Shown here: one piece after another, positions 1 to 10,000 of the stretch
How the letters are laid out: each line of letters begins with the position of its first letter
Numbering within the stretch: position 1 is the stretch's first letter
From: Botryllus schlosseri
Taxonomy: Eukaryota > Chordata > Ascidiacea > Stolidobranchia > Styelidae
Length of the DNA: 23,943 nucleotides
Reading direction: 5' to 3'
NCBI GenBank assembly: GCA_000444245.1
Contig: ATSW01013610.1
Span: forward strand, 1 to 23,943
The notes under the pieces: model-generated
Told to the model about the DNA's origin: nothing
The model's input: the letters and a program-made list of their open reading frames with translations, nothing else
Database searches by the model: none
Program-made: the position numbers and the translations under genes

Positions 1-175
1 CAGTAGGGGTCTCAGCTTTTCCGTGGCCACTTACTGGCCACAGATTTTTCTGTGGCCGGCCACGAAAATCTCGTGGCCGGCCATGGAAAAGCGGTATTTC
101 GTGGCCGGCCACAGCGTATTTCATGGCCGGCCATACTGATTCATCGTGGCCGGCCACAAGTTCGTGGCCAGTTAA
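1..175. repeat. Palindrome cluster 1 (five TGGCCGGCCA sites) with a hAT-like terminus
   Basis: Five exact copies of the self-complementary 10-mer TGGCCGGCCA start at 53, 74, 102, 124 and 147, so they are spaced 21, 28, 22 and 23 bases apart. Half-sites (TGGCCA) lie on both sides. The window opens with CAGTAGGGGTCTCAGC, which resembles a hAT terminal inverted repeat (CAG start, G-rich, then GGCC). I infer that these are subterminal repeats of a DNA transposon with one end at or near base 1. The matching far end is not clear, although GGCCACGGAA occurs both here (as its reverse complement) and at the edge of cluster 2. Confidence 0.6.
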
Positions 176-180
176 TGATT

Positions 181-455
181 TTTGAATATTGTATTGAAGT
201 TCGGTACCTCCAAGAAGGTCTTTAATGATTTTTGGTCATTGATGGAATCTGTCCTCTTTCAATCACTGTGACTACCTGAAGCAGATCACCTCTATTTGCA
301 CTGCGTCGGTTTGGTTTGTGAACTATAATTACACTAATATCGCCAGTTATTAAATTATGTCGTCGGGAAGGGTCTAAAATTTCAACGGCTCGGCACATAT
401 TCATCCTTTTTCTGCATGCATTGCAGAAATGTATTTTATCGTCTCTGACTATCAG
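181..455 (-). pseudogene. Decayed minus-strand coding segment, family unknown
   Basis: The minus strand is open from about 455 down to 222 and reads like real protein. It has a possible zinc-binding CNAC motif, then a stretch containing TGDISVIIVHKPNRR and an Arg-rich tail. Close downstream, in another frame, is the motif LLGGTELQY. The same motif occurs in a related minus-strand segment near 14010, so this is one copy of a repeated coding family. I do not recognise the family. It could belong to the element carrying the palindromes or to a multicopy host gene. The frame is broken, so it is not a working gene here. Confidence 0.4.
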
Positions 456-479
456 GTGAGATGCGACCTAGTACTACCA

Positions 480-2470
480 TCCAAACAGAAATTCCTTAAA
501 CCGTCCTGTATACTTGTCCACTTGTCTTGAAATCATCCTGCTCTGCTTCAGAAAGTTCGTTCATATACCAGTTTCATATAATGAAGAGTAAATGAAATCA
601 TGAACGAACTGCCAGCCGCACGCCCACCCATCGCTAAAACGGCTTTTAGTGGAACTCTCTGGGATTATCACCGCACTGACGTATTATACACAAGGAATCA
701 ATTATTATACAAACGAATTGTTTTTATTAGTCTGATACACAGATTAACGAATCAAGAAAACCAATAGAATGTATTTCGAGGCATTACCGGACGCGTCTCC
801 TCTGCAATACGTCCTTTTCTGTGGTAAAAGTAACTATATATGAATAAGTGAAATTTCAAACTTAATAATATTATCCGAATATACCAGTAAAATCTAAAAG
901 CCTGTTCCCGAATGCCCGACGATATTGACGACAACCCTCAGTGCCAGCAGAAACGTCGAATTCTTCGTCACCATTCAGAAAGTTTTCGGCAAACGGAAAT
1001 AGCAATTGCGATTACAGAAGAAGAGTCTTTTGAAATTTTGAGATACCTTCAATGCCAAGACCCCGCAGTTGCAAGTCATTCTGTTGACTATATGAGTCCT
1101 GGATACGATTTTCCACTCAGTGGCAGAACTATTTGTATGGTAGTTCCAGAAGTTCCTGGGAGCATAGAGATATGCAGGGTGTCGACAATAAGTAATATCT
1201 CAGTATAGTCAGTTACTCACTTCCAATTACGTTCCAGGCATCTTCGGTATCTTCATTGCCCATGGGGTCGTACAAGTAGAGCGTTTTTTAATTTAGGTTA
1301 GTCGCCTGCCGAAAAATACATTTGATTATTAACACACCAATAATAAGTCTTAAGGCCGCTAGTCGCTTCCTTGTAGGGTATTAATCATTTTTCCTTGGTG
1401 TGACGGATGAATCTATCTACCGATCTATTATCGGCCTATCTATCCAGTTACCTGAAGTCGAGGTAGATGCAAGTATCGTGCAAGAATTACGTACCAACTT
1501 CTTGTGACATGTTCCACGTGGAGTACTGGTAATTCAAGTACATCTCTCTGTTATCTGTCTGAAATGAACATAACTATAGGTTAACCTTCGCCTTAATGGA
1601 CATGCATTACCACTGTAGTTACCCTCACGCAAAGTGTCATCATCACAGCATTGATTATCTAAATGTTGAAACAAATTTTATACTAAGGACATCTTAGTAT
1701 GCCTCTAAAATACTGCCCGTATAACCTGATCATCCAGCCATTTCTGTCTGGAAAGTAGACGCATAGTCTTTGTATCCAAAGCCATATTCCCTATAACTGC
1801 TTCTATTCTGTTGGAATGGTCAGATAACCACAGATTTTGGATATCTACAAAGGAGAAGTATTTGAGCTGCACAACCAAAAAATGTCGCTTTCCAATCTAG
1901 CTAAGTTTTAATCCTACTGGAAACATATAATTGCATCAAAATCATATATGCCTGTAACATGACAACAATAAATGTATCTTAATAACTGAGAACTTAACTG
2001 GTGGCTCAATAGCTCCTTCATCACAGGGACGATTAAGAGCGTCTTGATAAAAATTGAAAGAACACATTACGTTGAAATACATTGGAACAGAAGACAAATT
2101 ACCAGAAGTTAAATTCACTCCATATCAATACCAACTCGATTACACTAAACCTTATCACGGCCCTCCACTTCATAAACTTTCGTGGACTTTCAAGATATAA
2201 ATGCTCAGTTATAAAACTAAATACCTGAAAACTCGGCCGGTGTAGCAACTGGTTCGTCATATGTCATACTGGATGCTCCTTGCGAAAAATAAAGCGGTAG
2301 TTGTTAAGAGGAAATCACAATTCCCCAATGTTATATGGATCAGTGAGACTATCAAAATGTCTAATCACACAATTACCAGTAAATGAATACGTATCTGGAA
2401 TTGCGGCACAATCCATATGCACATTGCACATCCTATATTGCACATCCTATATTGCAGAAAATATCATATC
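480..2470. other. No gene seen
   Basis: I find no exon with recognisable homology, no RNA gene and no element with readable ends here. A 98-codon open frame at 912-1208 (+) has no recognisable motif and is about as long as chance allows. A weak TCTA-rich patch lies near 1427-1450. Confidence 0.5.
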
Positions 2471-2475
2471 AGGAT

Positions 2476-2580
2476 GGGGGAAGCACCGGCCACAGCGAGC
2501 TGTTCTGTGGCCGGCCACAGAAAGTTATGTGAATTTCATAGCTTTTATGGAATTTCTACAAGATTTTCCATATAGGCTAC
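2476..2580 (+). repeat. Direct repeat copy 1, containing a TGGCCGGCCA site
   Basis: This is a close copy of 3100-3201 in the same orientation. Both run from GGGGGAAGCACCGGCCACAG through a full palindrome (here at 2508-2517), then GTTATGTG and ATTTCATAG, to CTAC. The copies are about 620 bases apart and differ by scattered substitutions, so this is an old duplication or two insertions of one element. Confidence 0.7.
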
Positions 2581-2732
2581 TTGGTTCTTTGGTTCCATAA
2601 TTGTTTCATTCGGGTACGTACGGTCATTACCTTACGAGAGTTAGTGCCGAGAACAAGAAAATTAAAACAACTGGAAAACTGACCACATACCGTTCGGTCA
2701 CGTCTCTAGATGAAGCATATTCAAGGTTTTAT

Positions 2733-2754
2733 CATAGCCTTTATAAAGGCTATG
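2733..2754. repeat. Perfect 22-base palindrome
   Basis: CATAGCCTTT followed by its exact reverse complement makes an uninterrupted 22-base palindrome with TATA at its centre. No partner element is visible. It could be a dimer-binding site, or chance helped by a TATAAA core. Confidence 0.6.
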
Positions 2755-2934
2755 GTAGTATAGTTAAGTCTGCTCAAGTACAAGTAGAACATATTTGCAG
2801 TGAATGAATGTGAATTGCCGTTACAGTACTCATAAATACAATAAGATACACAAATTGTTTGGTACAATTCACGAGATTTTGAATTTCACCTTACATTTTC
2901 CGACTATATGAATATTAACCTCACATCTTAGATT

Positions 2935-2961
2935 CATCATCATCACCATCACCATCATCAT
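2935..2961 (+). repeat. (CAT)n microsatellite
   Basis: About nine CAT/CAC triplets in tandem form a simple repeat. No open frame of interest runs through it. Confidence 0.8.
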
Positions 2962-3099
2962 GGTTGGAAAAAGAAGGATATTATCAGCCTCAAATTATTA
3001 AAATCCGCAGCTATTCAGCTCTGCAAAAGATAACTTACTGTATTTACTATGCAATCTTTTGCAATTACATATCCTACCGTTTGAAAGAGATATCAGATC

Positions 3100-3201
3100 G
3101 GGGGAAGCACCGGCCACAGCAAGCTGCTCTGTGGCCGGCCACAGAATGTTATGTGGATTTCATAGTTTTTCTGGAACTTATAGAGGTTTTCTCATATCTA
3201 C
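3100..3201 (+). repeat. Direct repeat copy 2, containing a TGGCCGGCCA site
   Basis: This is the second copy of the unit at 2476-2580, with its palindrome at 3132-3141. Unlike copy 1, it runs on into a segment (3210-3262) that is also found at 14036-14084. Confidence 0.7.
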
Positions 3202-3209
3202 ATTCTATA

Positions 3210-3262
3210 AAATGTTCTTTCCATTCTCTACTAGTTGTTGACGATCACCCCTGACTAGCGTC
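3210..3262 (-). pseudogene. Fragment of the repeated minus-strand coding family
   Basis: This matches 14036-14084 base for base over most of its length. Read on the minus strand, both contain RQQLVEN preceded by LTL-RG. It is short and ends in stop codons, so it is a fragment. It ties this interval to the coding relics near 181-455 and 13977-14103. The family is not recognised. Confidence 0.4.
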
Positions 3263-3846
3263 AGACGAAATGAATCAGATTTATCCCACTGTGAACACAT
3301 CATTCAAATCACTGAAATCAATACTTAAGCCAAGTAGCACCGTTTAAAGATTTTGGGGTCGAAATTTGGACACAAGGGCTGAAAGGTGCCTTGCCATCAT
3401 CGCTTCAGTATCGGTTTATATATAATTTCATCATTTCTAAACACCACAAAAACTGCGATACAATGAAAAGATAGGAAGATGCAGAAACGACATGGAGTAG
3501 TCTTTGAGATCAGACACCCACCTTGGTCTAGGCCTAGGCTTATCGCTTTTATGATATGCAGTTTTCTATTTCATTTAGCGCGCACTGCTCTTTTTAATAG
3601 GCCGATCATTTGATTGATAGACTTTTTCAAGTCGTTGCGACTTCTTCATTTAATTTCATTGCATTGTATTGTAATTTGTCTGGTATTTTACTAATAAACT
3701 GACCAAAACATTCTCGCTTTCATCTGTTGCTATCGACTCTACATACGTACAGTAAGTACACCCATAACAGTACATAAATGATCATATTTTTGACCACGAT
3801 TGGGTCACGTATAGTACTTATCATCAATACTAACTTGATATATTGC
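3263..3846. other. No gene seen
   Basis: No recognisable exon, RNA gene or element end was found. The sequence is AT-rich and has no long open frame. Confidence 0.5.
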
Positions 3847-4030
3847 AGCCGGCCATGAAATTTGGCTATGGCCGGCCATGAAATTTAGTCATGGCCGGCC
3901 ATGAGAATGAGTTTGACATGGCCGGCCAAGGAAATTTCATGGCCGGCCATACCGAAATTTCATGGCCGGCCATGAAAATCACCATGGCCGGCCACAGAAT
4001 AGCACTTTTCATGGCCGGCCACGGAATATC
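3847..4030. repeat. Palindrome cluster 2 (seven TGGCCGGCCA sites)
   Basis: Seven exact TGGCCGGCCA sites start at 3869, 3892, 3919, 3940, 3963, 3985 and 4012. A damaged eighth lies at about 3847. The spacings are 23, 27, 21, 23, 22 and 27 bases, the same range as cluster 1. Many sites extend to CATGGCCGGCCATG. The spacers are similar to one another (often GAAATTT) but not identical. The likeliest role is as subterminal transposase-binding repeats of the element that also carries cluster 1. Confidence 0.6.
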
Positions 4031-4320
4031 TGTCTTCCTGATCTACGGCGAGAAATGAACTGCCGTGGAAGTGACATTCACAATCACAAATTCAAAACAC
4101 AAACAACGCCACAGCTATCTACGTTCTTCATTGATAACGTAGCTTTGTAGTCGCTGTTAAAATGTGGGTGCGTGGCGCAACGTTTTGTAACCGCCGAATA
4201 CCTTGGGAATTGAAAAGTCGAATCGGAATCAGTGCCACAATTACATTAGGTTGATATCAGTTACTATAAATTCTTTGATATTTACGATCAATTGCGCTAT
4301 CACGGGTATGGCATCGCCCG

Positions 4321-4439
4321 GCCGTGCCTCTCCTATGCCTTACTTCTCCTTCATGATTTATTTTCGAGCAATAAATAAGGAATTTGCGTGATTTGGGTGG
4401 TAAAAATGTTCAAAATCTAGTAGACAGGAGAGGCACTGC
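4321..4439. repeat. Small inverted repeat pair
   Basis: GCCGTGCCTCTCCT at 4321-4334 matches the reverse complement of AGGAGAGGCACTGC at 4426-4439 with one mismatch. The 91-base interior has no coding. GGAGAGGCACTGCC-type sequence is common near hAT termini, so this may be a miniature element or a fragment of one. Its ends are not defined. Confidence 0.35.
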
Positions 4440-4551
4440 CTCACTTGCTTCCCCTGACCCCACCTCACTGACGCATCGCACGTTACAGTGGGTATGTATA
4501 CTGCTACATAGTGACCATGCTTGGCCCCAGCTACGTATGTCATCATGGGTC

Positions 4552-4704
4552 CTCGCATTTGAGAATAGCAGCCAGACGAACCTACGATCTCGTATAACTG
4601 ACGAAAGTCTCAAATTTTGTATGAAGCTTAACCTCAACCAGACTACAAAGCCATCAGGAATACTTTGCAACAGCAAAAGACGCATTAACTGTAAAAGCGT
4701 GTAA
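4552..4704 (+). pseudogene. hAT transposase C-terminal relic
   Basis: The translated segment contains LRSRITDESLKFCMKLNL. This resembles the C-terminal dimerisation region of ZBED5-like hAT transposases, where a conserved Arg-Ser/Cys-Arg-Leu-Thr-Asp-Glu-His-Leu run is followed by a short hydrophobic helix. Only about 50 residues are left. The catalytic residues and BED finger are absent and the upstream part of the frame has no similarity, so it is a truncated remnant. A hAT-type end lies about 370 bases downstream in the expected orientation (4985-5078), so both probably belong to one broken element. Recognition is from memory of the family pattern. Confidence 0.5.
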
Positions 4705-4984
4705 AAGAAGATTCATACTTTTACTGTTGTCTACATATGTTGGAAATTTAAATGTCTATTGTCGTAAGTTTTGAAAAATATCATATGCCTCTCAGTGCAA
4801 TACAATTAAAAATGTATAACCAGCAAACGATCTATGTAACTGCAGTTTCGCATACTCATTACTCAAATACGGCAAACAGTATGATTAGTACGAGTTTGAC
4901 AGAGAAAATACGGTGCAAACGACGAATTCCATGTGAAGATTTCGAATTTGCACTACCATGACGTCACTATTTTCAATTGTGACG

Positions 4985-5078
4985 TAGTAGTTGATTGACA
5001 TGTATGGCTCTTTGGGAGTTAGAATAGAAAATATAGGGTCAATATGGCTCTTCGGACGAAAAAGGTTCCCGACCACTG
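4985..5078 (+). mobile_element. 3' end of a hAT-type element
   Basis: The segment ends in GGTTCCCGACCACTG. Its reverse complement, CAGTGGTCGGGAACC, is a typical hAT terminus, followed by GGC/GAAGAGCCATATTGACC-like subterminal sequence. No 5' partner is visible upstream, so the element is truncated. It probably pairs with the transposase relic at 4552-4704. Confidence 0.55.
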
Positions 5079-5464
5079 CCATAGTACTCCTTGTAAGTGC
5101 ACTTGGTGACATTTCACATATTGAATCGCTTCAGTATCTGATATTAAAAAGCGTCGGATAGCGTGTTAAATCTGAGCCCACTAATCATCGATGATGAGAT
5201 AAGTGTCAGTTGACTCTCTCTGTAGCTCAAATGATGGGGTTGGGTTGGAGGGGGGGGCTGTAAATTGACGCAATCTGTCTGAAACATATTCTCTAAATGA
5301 TAATTTCTGGATGAAATCAACTATTGCGTTATTAGTGCCATACAACGCACATTTTAGTACTACATGGGAGATGATATAAACTAACCTAAGCCCATATTCA
5401 CCTTCTCAAGCGCTAATTGCCAAATATTACCCACAAACATACTACTTTTCATGGCGTATGTTGG
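5079..5464. other. No gene seen; short poly-G run
   Basis: Nothing is recognised except a run of eight G at about 5250-5257. Confidence 0.5.
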
Positions 5465-5592
5465 AAGAGGCAATATCTCAGAAAATGGAGCTAATTCGGC
5501 AAAAGTAATGCCATCTTCGGAAGAGGCAATATCTCGAAAAATGGAGCTAATTCGGCGAAAGTATAATGCCATCTTCGGACTCGGCGCCCCTG
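5465..5592. repeat. Two-unit tandem repeat beside a possible transposon end
   Basis: Unit 1 (5465-5520, 56 bases) and unit 2 (5521-5578, 58 bases) are near-identical, each running from AAGAGGCAATATCTC to GCCATCTTCGG. Just beyond, the sequence ends in GGCGCCCCTG (5592), whose reverse complement CAGGGGCGCC looks like a terminal inverted repeat. On the minus strand the units can be read as repeated EDGITFAELAPF-like peptides. No 5' partner terminus was found. Confidence 0.6.
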
Positions 5593-5599
5593 ATATACC

Positions 5600-6060
5600 T
5601 CTAAATCAATCTCACATATCATGATTTTTAAAAAAAATATTTTTTGTTGTCCTATGAATCAGTGGTAATTTCGCGTCTTCAATATTCGAGAGATATGTAG
5701 GGAAGATAAATGCTTGTAGACTACAAATCTCTCCCCTAGATACGAATACATATAATTCGCAAAGCGCCATAAGCATGCACACCGCAATCCATGTTAATAA
5801 CAACTACGGATATAATCACCTTTCTTAATGCAAATCTGAAAAAAATCAAGTAGCTGACTGATATGAGTCGAGTCGGTTTGAAAATTCCAAATATGCCACC
5901 AAAAAGCAGATACAGTTTCTCTCCATCCATGAAGATTGATTTCGTATTTCTGTGGATGTATATTACCGTGGCATTGCTCAATATTTCTCAACATTTTATT
6001 GAAAAATAACATCTTTTGTTGAAGTATTGACTGAATCTACCTACAATACGCTCACAATGG
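5600..6060. other. No gene assigned; minus-strand open frames
   Basis: Short overlapping minus-strand open frames (5612-5803, 5736-5981, 5794-6012) occur here. The one at 5794-6012 has a fairly protein-like composition but no family motif I recognise. No splice-consistent gene can be built. Confidence 0.35.
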
Positions 6061-6808
6061 TGTTGATATTGGGGCAACCCGGGGTTTCCAGAATGTTCTG
6101 TATTCGCCGTTTAGAATTTACGTTGCGCGTGGTTTGGCGGGAGACCGCGTATTGAATTGGTTGTTGAGAGAGTTGGCTGAGACCGTGGCTGGAGATGTAT
6201 GTGAGTGAGTATGTCTCTGTGTTTTGTAGCGTGAAGTATGAGTAGTAGGGAACAGCAGCATGGAGTAGTTGTAGTATTAGGCAGTTAGGATGTGAAGTAG
6301 CAGGTAGTTGGCATTGTATTTGTTGGCTTGAGGTGGATGTATCCTGTCGGAATCAATGTTCAGATAGATTGACTGAGGCATGGAAAGATCACGGACGATG
6401 CTGCGCTAGCATCTGGGGGGTGATATTGTTCCGTAGTTAGTCCCTCGCCTGTACAGGGCAAGGCTGCTGCTGGTGTAGGTTTAGGCCTAGCTGTCGGAAT
6501 ACGGTTTGTGTGAACTTGTGTGCTGTGTAGGCCTGTGTCTAGTATAGGTATAGGACGTATGCTTCCGTTATCAGTTTGTATATATCGCTATGTATTGTGA
6601 GAATATAAGTCTAGTGTGAACGTCGTTTTGAGTACTGTGACGTGGAATATAATCTTATTCTAACCATATGGATCCGACTGGTGTACTGTGATAGGCGTTT
6701 CGTGTTACGTGCGCGGAGCAGGCGGCGATCGCAGAGAGACGAGGTCCAGAGCCCAGTAACACGACCGCTCCTCTGTTAGGTACGTAACGCCGTATCAGGG
6801 TCGCTACA
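6061..6808 (+). mobile_element. Possible solo LTR (fossil)
   Basis: This 748-base block is more GT-rich than its surroundings. It begins TGTTGATATTGGGGCAACCC and ends GTCGCTACA, so it has TG...CA borders. It contains AGAATGTTCT and TATATA-like promoter elements and no open frame. These are features of a retrotransposon LTR. No second copy, primer-binding site or flanking coding region is seen, and the bases beside the borders do not form a clear 5-base duplication. The call therefore rests on overall character. If right, it is an old solo LTR, probably Gypsy-like. Confidence 0.3.
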
Positions 6809-6917
6809 ATATGAACTAAAACGAGTATATGTCAAATATACTTCCCTTGTATAATCATTGCATTAAACGCGGGCCTGAGCGCTGTAGATTTAACGGTAAG
6901 CAGAAGAGAAGAGAGTG

Positions 6918-7113
6918 CATGGCGAGATAGGGTATTGCTATTGTCCACAGCTGCAACACCTATAGGTGTTCAATCGAGGTCGACGCCAAAATTCCTACCC
7001 AATTGTTGGAGATTCATCTAGGATCCTCCTCGTCATCTCATCCGTGTGAGCAGTGTCTCATAAAAACCTAGAATTGGGTCGTGCTACAAGTCGGCAGCCG
7101 CGGAATAAAAATG
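6918..7113 (+). mobile_element. tRNA-derived SINE, degraded copy
   Basis: This is homologous to 19963-20244. It has the head GGCGAGATAG, then GTCCACAGCTGCAACACC, a body (CCTACCCAA-TGTTGGAG, CATCTCATC, GTGCTACAAGTCGGCAGC) and an A-rich GGAATAAAAATG stretch. The B-box region carries a deletion and substitutions, so internal promoter function is probably lost. The conserved 3' tail of the family (TAGTCGACAAACACC) is missing. Confidence 0.75.
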
Positions 7114-7631
7114 ATAAAATATGTACATTCTACAGCAGGATCGGGCAACATGCGGACCGGATTCGGCCCGCGACTGATTTTGATCGACCGGAGAGAGTTT
7201 CCATCCTGAAAGTAAATATATAATCTGAAAGTATTCACAAATATTTTATGCGTCACAGAATGAATCAAAGTTTGCCAATCTGAGAAAGATAGTCATGAAA
7301 CTACTTGCCCTGTTCGGGTCTACTAACATTTGCTAGCAAACATGAACCAAGAATATTAACAAGACAAAGCTGCGTTTCATTGTTACTGCTGTTCACGTGC
7401 AGTCTTTACTAAGGGCTTCTACATCTGACATACTGACAGAGTTCAAATAACTTGTTGACAACTTATTTGATCGACCACAAACGTCCGATTGACTTCAACA
7501 GCTATTAAAATACGTTAGGTTAATAAATTCAATAAATACTGTTTTTGCACTCTATGATTTAAACTTGAAGTTTACATTAAATACGAGGTATTCATATGTA
7601 TAGGTGGTTAAACACGCGGTTAATGTATCAA

Positions 7632-9729
7632 CAAAGGTGGTCAAAGTAGTCAAGAAAGATACTCAAGTAGAAGTAGCGACGAAAAAATCTACTCAAGTAC
7701 GAGTAGAAGTACTTCTTCAACAAGCCACCTCAAACTACTTGAAGTAGAAGTAGAATTAACTGACTTTAAATCTACTCAAGTAAGTGAGTAGTTTTGAAAA
7801 CATTTCGCATGGACTGGCAGAGCTGCGAATTGAGCTGTGCGGAATGTGCAGAGAGCTTGATTCGTATTGATGCATCCCAGGAACTATCAATTTTCGACAG
7901 AATAAGTATTGATCTGAAAATGCGATACTAACCCTTCGTTTACTAGAGGACGCCGTTTTAGAGAATATTATGGCATGGTTCCCTACTCACTATTATAAGG
8001 CCCCAAGTTTAGGCGAAGAGCAATACGTAGAAGTTGTATCGGATACGGTTTTATCACTTTGCGCGATTAGTATACGTTAATAACAAATATTGTGGTTCGT
8101 AAAAGTTATATTTGGTGTATAGCTTTATTTTCGGAAAATAGATGCACAATACTACACTTGCCTTTATGCTTTTAGATGTATGTTCTGCAGACAAAAGAAC
8201 TGAAAGTAATTAGAACTGGAAGTATGATACTCGCAATTGAAAGTGAAATACAAATACCACTTCTAAAAAGCGGAAAATATATTTCATGAGTTTTGTCCGT
8301 AAAGCTTCAAAGGTTATCTGCTGAAACAGGTGTAACGTTCAAAAGGCTGGATTTTCCAGATTATCAAGACAACGTTATGGGCTGCTAGATTACAGTGTTG
8401 GGATCAAGTCACTACCTTCGAGTCACGAGTCATCTCGAGTCATTGCACATTTTGACTCATGTCAAGTCAAGTCACCCGATTTTCAAAGTTGACTCGAGTC
8501 AAGTCAAGTCACTCGATTTTTGGAGGTGAATCGAGTCAAGTCGAGTCAAGTCAAAAGTCGAGTCAAGTTGAATTTTCAAAGTACGAGACATGATTCAAAG
8601 TCATTGCATTATGCTAACTGTTTTAAATGCAGATGGAATCCCCAGTTATCTTAATCGGGGAACGAATAAAAAGTTGAATATACAAGCATAAAGGCGCGGT
8701 ATCACTCACGTGTACGCAGAACTGCTGAACTACGCAAGTAGCGGTAGCCCCAATCTAGAATTATCAGCCAAAATACAGGATAAAATACGAAACCTCAGAA
8801 AATTGAAGGGGTGCAATACCCTACACACCTACCCATGATATACAATTATAAACGTATCGACGATGTTCGTTCAATTTAAGTCATACAGGCGGGTTGGTCA
8901 AGATGAGCACTGAGCACTGTAAGCAGTTTGTAGAACAGAGATCCATTGCTAGTGTATTACTTTACTACTAGTTTACGACAACGTAAGCTTCGATCACTGC
9001 GTTTGCAATCAATTTATTTGTGATATAACAATGGATGCTCTGTAAAACGCACTATCATTGAGTAATTGGTTGCTCTCACAGGTCACACCAACTTGAAATT
9101 GACTCGTCAATTTTTCTTCGAGTCACGAGTCAATCCACATTTCTGAAACGTAAAGTCAAGTCATTTTTGCTAAGTGACTCGAGTCAAGTCAAGTCATACG
9201 AAAAAGATGACTCGACTCTGACTCGAGTCAAGTAATGGCTCGAATCATCCCAACACTGCTAGATTACGATATGATAGGTAGGCCTAATTGTTAGATCGCA
9301 AAACGGCAGCTTCGAACGTTATGGTATATTTACCGCGATGATGTATTTGATATGGGCGACGACAATGCGGTGTGAGCGGAACCAAGCAATCCGATACCTA
9401 AATTATATTCACTGATACTTTCGTGAAAACATATTTGTCCCTCCATAACTACTGTGCGCGAAGCGCGACAAAATTTGCGGGCTTTACTTGACTTTTATGA
9501 ATATTAAATGTTGATACTCCGTGAAAACAGCCCCGAAATTCCTCGTATTGCGGGATTAAACTACTTGTACTTGACAAACTGAAAATAGCGAAAAGTAAGT
9601 AAGTAGATCATTAAATATTACGAAGTAGAAGTAGAGAAAACAAGATCTACTTGAGTAAGCACCAGAAGTAGAGGAAAACTACTTGAGTACTTCCAAAAAG
9701 TAGAAGTACTTCGTTATTGACCACCTCTG
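7632..9729. mobile_element. Middle hAT-like element (ACTCAAGTA family)
   Basis: The ends are CAAAGGTGGTCAA at 7632 and its complement TTGACCACCTCTG at 9729. They are flanked by a perfect 8-base duplication, TGTATCAA (7624-7631 and 9730-9737). Both ends are packed with variants of ACTCAAGTAGAAGTA, which are likely transposase-binding subterminal repeats. Without the inner insertion it is about 1.2 kb and has no recognisable transposase. It contains GCGCGAAGCGCGA at 9456-9468. Another right end of this family lies at 15697-15778. Confidence 0.85.
8393..9258. mobile_element. Inner hAT-like element (GAGTCAAGTC family)
   Basis: The ends are CAGTGTTGGGATCAAGTCAC at 8393 and the inverted ATCCCAACACTG at 9258. 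A perfect 8-base duplication, CTAGATTA, flanks it (8385-8392 and 9259-9266). Both ends carry many overlapping GACTCGAGTCAAGTC units. The 866-base element has no long open frame and is non-autonomous. It is the youngest layer of the nest. A diverged end of the same family is at 9861-10000. Confidence 0.9.
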
Positions 9730-9860
9730 TGTATCAATGCTGTAATACGGCCTGCCAAGTTCTACTTTGTCCCATATCAGGCCCGCCGACCGGAGAAGTT
9801 GCCCACCCCCGCTCTACAGATACAGAGAATCAGGCGACAAAAGTTTCTTGATAAATGGTT

Positions 9861-10000
9861 AAATTTGACTCGAAAATTATGCTTCGATTCACGAGTTAAT
9901 CTACCATTCCTAAACGCCGACTAACATTATTTTTGGAAAGTGACTCCATGCAGCGAAGTCAAGTCATGTGAAGAAGTAGACTCGAGTCGTTCCACCACTG
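9861..10000. mobile_element. Diverged end of the GAGTCAAGTC hAT family
   Basis: The sequence follows the right end of the 8393-9258 element (about 9091-9258) in order: TTGACTCG, TTCGA-TCACGAGT, CATTCCTAAACG, AAGTGACTC, GTCAAGTCATG, GACTCGAGTC, then CCACTG. It is much more diverged and the left part is gone, so it is an older, truncated copy. It ends 245 bases upstream of the ficolin-like start codon. Confidence 0.75.

Larger units (their letters stand above)
7136..9811. mobile_element. Outer hAT-like element of a three-deep nest
   Basis: The ends are CAGGATCGGGCAAC at 7136 and, read inward from 9811, CGGGGGTGGGCAAC (10 of 14 match). Both are followed by CCGG/GGCC-rich subterminal sequence. 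The flanks are TTCTACAG (7128-7135) and CTCTACAG (9812-9819), an 8-base target duplication with one change. Removing the inserted element and its extra target copy leaves about 570 bases, so this was a small non-autonomous element. No transposase coding was recognised. It is the oldest layer of the nest. Confidence 0.65.

Noticed and set aside
912-1208. 98-codon open frame on the + strand
   Set aside because: No motif, no splice support and no sign of conservation in any other copy in the window.
53-4021. CRISPR-like appearance of regularly spaced palindromic repeats
   Set aside because: The repeats are only 10 bases, the spacers are 11-18 bases and resemble one another, and the window is clearly eukaryotic.
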